DNA of 28,949 nucleotides from JBGPJO01 sp964348535 (GTDB taxonomy: Bacteria; Patescibacteriota; Minisyncoccia; Phycocordibacterales; JAKFXT01): positions 1 through 28,949 of the forward strand of contig CAYGDB010000005.1 in assembly GCA_964348535.1 (NCBI GenBank), written 5' to 3'. The stretch's first letter is position 1. Each line of letters starts with the position of its first letter. Position numbers and translations under genes: made by a program. This document shows positions 17,258 to 23,132 of the stretch, piece after piece. The notes under the pieces are model-generated. The model was given only the letters and a program-made list of their open reading frames with translations. It was not told the origin of the DNA and searched no databases.

Positions 17258-17470
17258 AGGACTTATGAAATCGGATGCAGTGAGAGGTGGGGCGCGAGTG
17301 TGCGCAGCGCCGCAAGACCTTGTGAGATTTTTTGAACCATGCGAAAAAAAATCCACGAGGTGTACAGTTTCTGTAAGAAACGCGAACTAAATGGAGTGAG
17401 ACATATGGCACATATGGTGAGCGACATTTCGTGAAGCGCAACGCAGAAATGCGCCAATTTCGTAAGTCCT
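17258..17470 (+). repeat. 213-bp element with terminal inverted repeats
   Basis: The ends AGGACTTATGAAAT (17258-17271) and ATTTCGTAAGTCCT (17457-17470) are complementary at 13 of 14 positions. Inside are a 6-bp hairpin (17367-17381) and the short palindrome pair CATATG GCA CATATG (17402-17416), preceded by GGAG and followed by GTGAGCGAC. An imperfect second copy of the right end (ATTTCGTGAAG, 17426-17436) is separated from it by a hairpin. It begins nine bases after the lepA stop. Reading frames on the minus strand here are not convincing genes. The rest of the 17471-17685 gap is AT-rich, with a possible promoter around 17640-17660. Confidence 0.6.
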
Positions 17471-17685
17471 ATGTTAGAAAAAAATCGGGGTATAGGCGAG
17501 TACCATTGAAAGTATTATGATAACCGCTGTAATAGCCCAAAAAAATTGAATTTTCTTTTGATTTTTTTTATTGAATATCATTTTGGAATTGGTTATATGG
17601 GTAATAATTAAAAAGGGTTGGGTTTTAATAAAAACTGAAATCAATTATACTATATTCTAAAGACTTTACCATAACCCCTAAATAG

Positions 17686-18066
17686 ATGAACGAGTTCAAA
17701 CAAAAAAGACGCCCGTTTAAATTTTATTACTCCAATGTTTTGATATTTTTTCTATTTATTATTTTGGTTTTGGTGGCGAAAGGAGTTTGGAATATTTATC
17801 TTAAAGAAAGACTTGCGATTGCCGATAAGGTTGAGAGAGGAGAGGACATAGCTTCTCTTAAGAGTCGTGAAGTTTTTCTTGAAAACGAGCTAAATAGGTT
17901 AAAAACTGAAAATGGAGTAGAGCGTGAAATTCGAGAAAAGTTTAATGTAAAAAAGGATGGGGAAAATGTAGCTGTAATACTCTACGCCACAGCCACGGAG
18001 GATGTTCTTGATAAAGAATCATCAATTATAGACAATCTTGCTTCTTGGTTTAAAAGTATTTTTTAG
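17686..18066 (+). CDS. FtsB/DivIC-like septum formation protein
   Basis: A 126-residue single-pass membrane protein. A basic N-terminus (QKRRPFKFYY) is followed by one transmembrane helix at about 18-37 and a Leu/Glu-rich coiled coil at 55-85 that ends in the family-typical EREIREKFNVKKDGENVAV segment. FtsB and DivIC link early and late division proteins at the septum, acting with FtsL and FtsQ outside the cytoplasm. The C-terminal 30 residues are acidic then hydrophobic. An AT-rich stretch with TATACT-like boxes lies upstream. The choice between FtsB and DivIC is a naming matter in this lineage. Confidence 0.75.
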   Translation: MNEFKQKRRPFKFYYSNVLIFFLFIILVLVAKGVWNIYLKERLAIADKVERGEDIASLKSREVFLENELNRLKTENGVEREIREKFNVKKDGENVAVILYATATEDVLDKESSIIDNLASWFKSIF

Positions 18067-18087
18067 TCCCCATGCCTATATAATAAT

Positions 18088-18126
18088 GCGGATATGGTTT
18101 AGTGGCAGAACGACTGCTTCCCAAGT
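18088..18126 (+). pseudogene. Truncated tRNA-Gly 5' half
   Basis: This stretch copies the first half of the functional tRNA-Gly 65 bp downstream: acceptor GCGGATA, D-arm and the anticodon loop TTCCCAA with CCC. It stops immediately after the anticodon loop, with no T-arm or 3' acceptor strand. The AT-rich leader (TATATAATAAT) is also duplicated. It cannot make a normal tRNA; a tRNA-half role is possible but unsupported. Confidence 0.7.
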
Positions 18127-18152
18127 CCACACACCTATTTTTATATAACAAT

Positions 18153-18223
18153 GCGGGTATAGTTCAGTGGTAGAATGATTGCTTCCCAAGCAGTAGATCG
18201 GAGTTCGATTCTCCGTACCCGCA
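18153..18223 (+). tRNA. tRNA-Gly(CCC)
   Basis: A full cloverleaf: acceptor GCGGGTA with TACCCGC, D-arm, anticodon loop TTCCCAA giving CCC, T-loop TTCGATT and discriminator A. The 3' CCA is not fully encoded (CCT follows). It reads GGG glycine codons. No extra element follows it, unlike the other five tRNAs here. Confidence 0.93.
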
Positions 18224-18298
18224 CCTTTAGAAGATTTTGATGTTTTATTAAAGTATGATAGATTTATCTTACTTTAATAAGCTTTTTCATTAAGAAAT

Positions 18299-18532
18299 AT
18301 GAAAAAAATAACCATTTACACCACACCAACATGCCATTTTTGTCATATGGCGAAAGATTTTTTCAAAGAGCGTGGTTTTGAATATAAGGAATATGATGTT
18401 GCCATAGATCTTGAAAAAAGGAAAGAAATGATAGACAAGACTCACCAGATGGGCGTACCGGTGATTGATATAGACGGTCAAACTATTATAGGTTTCGATA
18501 AAGCCACACTTTCAAAAGCGCTTGGTATATAA
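18299..18532 (+). CDS. Glutaredoxin/NrdH-like redox protein
   Basis: A 77-residue thioredoxin-fold protein. The redox motif is CHFC (C12-C15), preceded by the usual YTTPT. The cis-proline segment is GVPVI near 51-55 and the C-terminal GFDKATL segment matches glutaredoxin and NrdH proteins. It would reduce disulfides in the cytoplasm, possibly as electron donor to ribonucleotide reductase. Whether it uses glutathione or thioredoxin reductase cannot be told. It sits alone between tRNA-Gly and tRNA-Arg. Confidence 0.88.
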   Translation: MKKITIYTTPTCHFCHMAKDFFKERGFEYKEYDVAIDLEKRKEMIDKTHQMGVPVIDIDGQTIIGFDKATLSKALGI

Positions 18533-18575
18533 GAGGCTTGTGGGGGCGGTAGGATACTTTTTTGCGTTTAATAAT

Positions 18576-18647
18576 CCCCTCGTAGCTCAATGGATAGAGC
18601 AATTCCGTCCTAAGGAAGAGATATGGGTTCGATTCCTGTCGAGGGGA
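18576..18647 (+). tRNA. tRNA-Arg(CCT)
   Basis: Acceptor CCCCTCG pairs with CGAGGGG; the anticodon loop GTCCTAA gives CCT; the T-loop is TTCGATT and the discriminator A. CCA is not encoded. It reads AGG codons. Its 3' end is the host of the element that follows. Confidence 0.93.
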
Positions 18648-18828
18648 CAAGATAAGGAATACCTTGGTCACTCGAGCGAGCAAACTGCTTTGCTCGCGTG
18701 CAGGAATCGAACGGCGGAGCATAAAATTTTCAGCAGGAAATTTTACGAGCCGGTGCCTAGGCAAAACTTTTTGACGAAAAAGTTTTAGCCGAAGGAGATA
18801 AGCGTAATCGCGGTCTTGTCGAGGGGAC
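18648..18828 (+). repeat. tRNA-tail palindromic element after tRNA-Arg
   Basis: In order: a left inverted piece of the tRNA tail (CTTGGTCACTCGA, 18663-18675, imperfect); hairpin 1 with 9-bp stem and CTGC loop (18676-18697); the exact inverted T-arm copy CAGGAATCGAAC (18701-18712); linker GGCGGAGC; hairpin 2, 9 bp with AGCA loop (18723-18744); linker CGAGCCGGTGCC; hairpin 3, 10 bp with GACG loop (18763-18786); and a second direct copy of the tRNA end, TGTCGAGGGGAC (18817-18828). Most of the element is structure rather than gene; a frame crossing it is accidental. Confidence 0.8.
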
Positions 18829-18856
18829 TAGAAAAGATGTTTGATATTAATTTCTT

Positions 18857-18885
18857 TTGACATGGGCAATATTTTTTGATATCTT
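18857..18885 (+). promoter_or_regulatory. Promoter of small ORF 18920
   Basis: TTGACA (18857-18862) and TATCTT (18880-18885) are 17 bp apart. AGAGG at 18909-18913 then serves as ribosome binding site for the ATG at 18920. Confidence 0.65.
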
Positions 18886-18919
18886 ATACTTTGGACAAAA
18901 CCAAAAAAGAGGATGTATT

Positions 18920-19117
18920 ATGAGCGTGATAGAAACCTCTACCAAGGTTGTTTATTTTGATGGGAATGGCGTGGTTGTTGAACCGACTTCTTCCAAAGTT
19001 AGAGGTTTTAGGTTAGAGACTAAGTCTGACCAAGGGCGAGAGGGAGATATTTTTTCAAAACCTTCTTCTCTTCAAAAAATACCCACCAATCTTTCGGGGA
19101 GATTTAAAAGGAAGTAA
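18920..19117 (+). CDS. Small hypothetical protein
   Basis: A 65-residue protein with no family I recognise. It is rich in Val, Ser and Lys, with a beta-like VVYFDGNGVVVEP stretch near the start and a basic C-terminus (GRFKRK). There is no signal peptide or membrane helix. The start at 18920 was chosen because it follows AGAGG and a consensus promoter; the longer in-frame start at 18857 would overlap that promoter. A terminator hairpin follows, so it is an independent single-gene unit, which supports it being real. Confidence 0.65.
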   Translation: MSVIETSTKVVYFDGNGVVVEPTSSKVRGFRLETKSDQGREGDIFSKPSSLQKIPTNLSGRFKRK

Positions 19118-19124
19118 ACATGCT

Positions 19125-19156
19125 ATACGTGTTGCCTTATGGCAACCCGTATCTTT
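19125..19156 (+). terminator. Terminator after small ORF
   Basis: ATACG plus GTTGCC (19125-19136) pairs with GGCAAC plus CGTAT (19141-19152) around a TTAT loop, with one internal mismatch, and is followed by CTTTT. Confidence 0.65.
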
Positions 19157-19173
19157 TAAATTAGATTTCTTTT

Positions 19174-19181
19174 GGTATAAT
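19174..19181 (+). promoter_or_regulatory. Extended -10 box, near-leaderless start
   Basis: TGGTATAAT is an extended -10 with a perfect hexamer at 19176-19181. Nine bases separate it from the ATG at 19191, so the leader would be about three bases. Confidence 0.55.
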
Positions 19182-19190
19182 GTTTTAAGT

Positions 19191-19451
19191 ATGCCACCAT
19201 ATGAAAAAAATCTTCTTGAGGAGACTGCCAAGACGACTCAAGAAAACAATAGTATCTTGCGTAAGATGGAGCGCGCTTTATGGTTTAGTCGTTTGTTTTC
19301 TTTTATAAAGGTTATATTTATTTTAGGCGCTACTTTGGGCGCATACTACTACATCCAGCCATACATTGAGACTCTTCTTGGTCTATATAGCAGTGGCGTT
19401 CCTAGTTCAAGCTCTATAGAAAAAAACATTCGAAATTCTTTAGGGCTATAG
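19191..19451 (+). CDS. Small single-pass membrane protein
   Basis: An 86-residue protein of unknown function. Residues 1-28 are hydrophilic and helical, one membrane helix lies at about 35-57 (FIKVIFILGATLGAYYYI), and the C-terminal 30 residues are Ser- and Asn-rich. With no signal peptidase motif it probably stays as a membrane anchor. It is preceded by an extended -10 box almost touching the start codon and followed after about 20 bases by tRNA-Phe. Similar short proteins are common in CPR genomes, but I cannot name a family. Confidence 0.7.
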   Translation: MPPYEKNLLEETAKTTQENNSILRKMERALWFSRLFSFIKVIFILGATLGAYYYIQPYIETLLGLYSSGVPSSSSIEKNIRNSLGL

Positions 19452-19472
19452 TTTTTAAGTTTTTTACCATAT

Positions 19473-19546
19473 GCTTGGGTAGCTCAGTTGGTTAGAGCAT
19501 CGCTCTGAAGAAGCGGGGGTCGGCGGTTCGATTCCGCCCCCAAGCA
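19473..19546 (+). tRNA. tRNA-Phe(GAA)
   Basis: Acceptor GCTTGGG pairs with CCCAAGC; the anticodon loop CTGAAGA gives GAA; T-loop TTCGATT and discriminator A. CCA is not encoded (CA follows). Its last 18 bases and the next two are duplicated 69 bp downstream. Confidence 0.95.
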
Positions 19547-19617
19547 CACGAGAGAAACGAGTGGGTTGGAGCGAGCAAAGTTTTTTGCTCGCGCGGGCGA
19601 TTCCGCCCCCAAGCACA
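19547..19617 (+). repeat. Short tRNA-tail element after tRNA-Phe
   Basis: A 71-bp version of the element. It has a degenerate inverted acceptor piece (CGAGTGGGTTGGA), a 9-bp hairpin with arm GCGAGCAAA and loop GTTT, nearly identical to hairpin 1 of the tRNA-Arg element, and then goes straight into a perfect 20-nt direct copy of the tRNA end (19598-19617, original 19529-19548). The inverted T-arm copy and hairpins 2 and 3 are missing, as if deleted. Confidence 0.75.
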
Positions 19618-19704
19618 AAAAAACATATAAAGTCTACTTTATTAAATCGTAAGTTTTTTAGTGTTTTTGATAATTAAGTTTTAAAAAATTATCAATACTA
19701 GTTA

Positions 19705-20187
19705 TCAAGATGATTTGACTCGGAGTTTTGTCTGCTTGTCTTTATTTACTTTTGGCAGGCGAACCACTAGAAGACCGTGTTTTTCGTAGGCTTCAGCATT
19801 TTCCGGCTCAATTTCGGCAGGCAAAAGAATGGCGCGGGAGAATTCTCCCCAATATAATTCTTTTAGAAAATAATCATCATCTCCGGCAGAGCGAGCTTCT
19901 TCTCTTTTTCCGCTTATTGTTACCATGTCGCGAGTTATGGCGACATCTAAATCTTCAGGTTTCACTCCCGCAACCATTGTTTTTATAAAAATATTTTCTG
20001 GTGTTTGGTAAACATCTACTGTTAGCTCCCCGACACTGCCATCTTCTTCCATCCAGCTTTCTTTCTCTTTGGTATTTTCTTTTTTGGTCAAAATTTTTGG
20101 GCTGGAAAAATCTTCCGCGTCTTCTTCGGTGGCTATATTTATAGTGCCAGTAAGTCTTTCAAAAAATGATTTTTTATCTTTGTTCAT
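19705..20187 (-). CDS. Small heat-shock protein, Hsp20/alpha-crystallin
   Basis: A 160-residue Hsp20 family chaperone that holds unfolding proteins without ATP. The alpha-crystallin domain spans about 52-150: it starts with ELTVDVYQTPENIFIKTMVAGV, has the PEDLDVAI strand, and ends with the conserved LLVVRLPK. The C-terminal IxI tail is not obvious. The N-terminal 50 residues are acidic and variable, as usual. It lies ten bases after prsW on the same strand and may be the last gene of the tsaD-valS-prsW run. No clear T-rich terminator is seen after it. Confidence 0.9.
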   Translation of the reverse strand: MNKDKKSFFERLTGTINIATEEDAEDFSSPKILTKKENTKEKESWMEEDGSVGELTVDVYQTPENIFIKTMVAGVKPEDLDVAITRDMVTISGKREEARSAGDDDYFLKELYWGEFSRAILLPAEIEPENAEAYEKHGLLVVRLPKVNKDKQTKLRVKSS

Positions 20188-20197
20188 TTTAATTTTA

Positions 20198-20896
20198 CTA
20201 AGTATTAATACATGTTTGATTAATTCGTTTTACTCTTTCAAAGAAAAGAATGATGATTATTACACCCATCCAAACGAATCCAAAAACTGTGAAAAGATTA
20301 CTACCGCTTTTAAGTATAAAGAAATTAAAGAAAGCGTGCAATATGACAGCGAGGATAAGTCCTATTCCAAGAATGGCTCTTTTTCTAAAATTTAGTTCAC
20401 AAAAAGCGTAAGCTGAAAAAACTCCTATAATACCGGAGGCAATGACGTGGAGAAGTGAAGAACCGACAAAACGTAAATTTCCTGTAATAAAACTACCCAG
20501 TATATTACCGTCTTTTAATGGTTCAAGCAGGAAAAATGCATTTTCAAGAGCCGCAAAACCAAGAGCGGCAGTAATAAGATATATCATGGAGTCGACAGGT
20601 TCATTGTTTTCTTTTGTTCTGAGGGCTACAAAATAGGCCGCTCCGAATTTTGAGACTTCTTCTACAAATGCCCAAAGAATTATGGTAATAAAATTAGTGG
20701 ACATTAGAAAATTTTGGATAGTTTTTTCAGCCAAAAGAGCCACAAGGACTGCCAGCATTCCGGCTATGAAAGTTTTGGTTATAAGACGTTTTGGTTCAGG
20801 GGATTTTGAATCCTCACGAAGCCAAAATAAAAGCCAAAACAGCGCAGGAAGAATTCCTCCCATAAGAGCCCATAAAAATGTTTCGGCTGATGCCAT
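20198..20896 (-). CDS. prsW: PrsW-family intramembrane metalloprotease
   Basis: A 232-residue membrane protein with about eight hydrophobic segments. The family motifs are all present: FVEEVSK (Glu79, Glu80, Lys83), ALEN (Glu118, Asn119), His150 in LLHVIASG and His187 in ILHAFFNF. In Bacillus, PrsW cleaves an anti-sigma factor within the membrane; the target here is unknown and no anti-sigma gene is nearby. It lies 35 bases after valS and ten bases before hsp20, a possible stress-related pairing. The family name is secure, the physiological role is not. Confidence 0.88.
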   Translation of the reverse strand: MASAETFLWALMGGILPALFWLLFWLREDSKSPEPKRLITKTFIAGMLAVLVALLAEKTIQNFLMSTNFITIILWAFVEEVSKFGAAYFVALRTKENNEPVDSMIYLITAALGFAALENAFFLLEPLKDGNILGSFITGNLRFVGSSLLHVIASGIIGVFSAYAFCELNFRKRAILGIGLILAVILHAFFNFFILKSGSNLFTVFGFVWMGVIIIILFFERVKRINQTCINT

Positions 20897-20931
20897 CTTT
20901 AAATAAATAATAGACTAGTAGATTTTAGACT

Positions 20932-23073
20932 TTAGACATTGGAATCAATTTTAGGCCATTTTTCAACCATGAGAAGTGATTTGGTTTTATTGTGTGGAAG
21001 AGAACTCCAGATTTCTTCGGTGATGAAAGGCATGAATGGGTGAAGGATTTTTAGAGTAGTGTTGAGTATTAAGTATAAAAGATATTGTTGGGATTTTTTA
21101 GTCTCCGTGTTGTCCTCTCTCATTATTACTTTTGATTCTTCTATAATAACATCCGCAAAGGTATGCCAAAAGTAGTGGTAAATTTTTTCAGATGCCAAAT
21201 GAAAGCGATAGTTTTCCAAATCGTTGGTTATTTCAGTGGTTATCTTTTCAAGTTCGGCTACGCGCTCCAAATCTTTTTCTTTAAGGTTTGGTTTTTGGTT
21301 GATATCAAAATCTTCAATGGAAGAAAGTACGAAACGCGAGACGTTCCATATTTTATTGGCAAAGTTTTTATATCCGCGTATCTTGTCTTCGGAAAGAGTG
21401 AGGTCGTTTCCGGGGGTGTTGCCTACGACAAGAGCCATGCGAAGGGCATCAGTGCCGTATTTTGAACTGAGGTCGAGAGGGTTTACGACATTTCCTTTTG
21501 ATTTACTCATCTTTTTTCCTTGAGCGTCGTTGACGAGGCCGTGCAAATAGACTTTTCTAAAAGGAGTTTTGCCTGAGAGATATAACCCAAATATAACCAT
21601 TCGCGGAATCCATTTGAATATCAGGTCGTGCCCCGTTTCCATCACATCTGTCGGATAGTATGTAGAAAAGTCTTTTCCGTCTGGAAACCCAGTCATTACG
21701 AGAGGCCATTGTCCGCTTGAAAACCAAGTGTCAAATGTGTCGGTATCAGGAACCCAGCCTTCGCCTTGAGGTCTTTCTTTACTTGCCACGGCTTCATTTT
21801 CTTTAAACCATGCCGGAATGGGAATACCCCAAACTATTTGTCTTGATATATTCCAATCAATGGTGTTTTCCATCCAGTATCTGAATATTTTTTCATAATT
21901 GTTTGGAATAAATTCAATCTCTCCTCTGTTTACCGACTCAATGGCCATTTGGCCGAGTGGTTCCATTTTTACAAACCACTGGTCTTTTATCTGGGGCTCT
22001 ATTATTGTATTACATTTATAGCATCTCTTGACTATGTTTTGGTATTTTTCATCTACACGAGTGAGCAATCCTTTTGATTTTAATTTTTCCACTATTTTGG
22101 GTCGGGCTTCTTTTATGTTTGTTCCGGCAAATTCCTCGGCTATCGGCAGGAGTTTTCCTCGCCAGTCTATTATTTGTTCAACATCAAGGTTGTGACGTTT
22201 GGCTATCTCGAAATCTATTTGAGAGTGGGAGGGTGTTATGGTCATTACTCCAGTTCCGAAATCCATCTCCACCGCCTCATCTTTTATGACAGTTGCTTCT
22301 ATCGGTCCGTTTATCCATTCCACCGTCATTTTTTGACCATGGGCATATTCTGAATATCTTTTATCATCCGGGTGCATGACCACGTATTTATCTCCGAATT
22401 TCGTTTCCGGCCTTACGGTCCCTATTTCAAAAGGTCCGTATTTAAAATAATAAAAAGGCGTCGATTCTTCTTCAGACTCTGTTTCCACTTCGGATAGGGA
22501 AGTTTGATGTTTGGAACACCAGTTGATGGTTCTTTTTCCTCTATAAACAATCCCGTCGTTCCACATTTTGATGAAAGTGTCTTGGGTTTTTTCCACTACA
22601 TCCAAGTCTAAAGTAAATTTTTCTCTGGACCAATCACAGGAAGCGCCAAGGGCCCGGACTTGGGATTCCATATTTTTTTTATTTTCCAAAGTAAACGCCA
22701 TTATTTCTTTATACAGGTCTTTGGGGTCCATTCCGAATCTGGAGCGACCCTCCTTTTCAAGTTTCTTTTCATAAACGACTTGGGTTTCAAATCCCGCGTG
22801 ATCCGCCCCCGGAAGCCACAAGGTTTTAAAACCGCTCATTCTTTTAAATCTGGTTATTATGTCTTGAAGGGCTATGAACAAGGCGTGTCCGGTATGGAGA
22901 TTGCCGTTTGCGTTTGGAGGTGGCATTACAATAGTAAAGGCAGGAGAATCGGGAGCGGTGATTCCTTTTTCTACACAAACATCGGGATTAAAAAAACCGC
23001 TTTCTTCGGAGCGTTTGTATATGCCTTCCTCCGTATTTTTCGGGTCGTAGGGTTTAAGGAATTTAGAGTCCAT
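20932..23073 (-). CDS. valS: Valyl-tRNA synthetase, short form
   Basis: A 713-residue class I synthetase that charges tRNA-Val. The HIGH motif is HTGH (60-63) after PPPNANGNL, a CP1 editing domain follows, and KMSKS is at 521-525. Bacterial ValS is usually near 880-950 residues; this one ends at the anticodon-binding domain (MVEKWP) and lacks the C-terminal coiled-coil arm that contacts the tRNA elbow. The start at 23073 was chosen because an extended -10 (TGGTATTAT, 23081-23089) overlaps the next upstream ATG; a longer frame overlaps the tsaD end. A tRNA-Val gene lies in this window, at 27841. Confidence 0.93.
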   Translation of the reverse strand: MDSKFLKPYDPKNTEEGIYKRSEESGFFNPDVCVEKGITAPDSPAFTIVMPPPNANGNLHTGHALFIALQDIITRFKRMSGFKTLWLPGADHAGFETQVVYEKKLEKEGRSRFGMDPKDLYKEIMAFTLENKKNMESQVRALGASCDWSREKFTLDLDVVEKTQDTFIKMWNDGIVYRGKRTINWCSKHQTSLSEVETESEEESTPFYYFKYGPFEIGTVRPETKFGDKYVVMHPDDKRYSEYAHGQKMTVEWINGPIEATVIKDEAVEMDFGTGVMTITPSHSQIDFEIAKRHNLDVEQIIDWRGKLLPIAEEFAGTNIKEARPKIVEKLKSKGLLTRVDEKYQNIVKRCYKCNTIIEPQIKDQWFVKMEPLGQMAIESVNRGEIEFIPNNYEKIFRYWMENTIDWNISRQIVWGIPIPAWFKENEAVASKERPQGEGWVPDTDTFDTWFSSGQWPLVMTGFPDGKDFSTYYPTDVMETGHDLIFKWIPRMVIFGLYLSGKTPFRKVYLHGLVNDAQGKKMSKSKGNVVNPLDLSSKYGTDALRMALVVGNTPGNDLTLSEDKIRGYKNFANKIWNVSRFVLSSIEDFDINQKPNLKEKDLERVAELEKITTEITNDLENYRFHLASEKIYHYFWHTFADVIIEESKVIMREDNTETKKSQQYLLYLILNTTLKILHPFMPFITEEIWSSLPHNKTKSLLMVEKWPKIDSNV

Positions 23074-23132
23074 TATTGACATAATACCAAATTCTCTCGC
23101 TTTTTCCAGATTTAGGAGCGGTAATTTTAATT

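Noticed and set aside
17253..17457. Two overlapping minus-strand frames after lepA
   Set aside because: They lie inside a terminal-inverted-repeat element, are Cys/Arg/Ser-rich and match no family.
18522..18788. Frames across tRNA-Arg and its trailer
   Set aside because: They translate a tRNA gene and hairpins; coding use is not credible.
18648..18828. Group I intron in the tRNA
   Set aside because: The tRNA is continuous and the element lies after the 3' end; I do not see the conserved P, Q, R and S core words.
19655..19705. Terminator between tRNA-Phe and hsp20
   Set aside because: A 9-bp AT stem (TTGATAATT) exists but lacks a following T-run in either direction.
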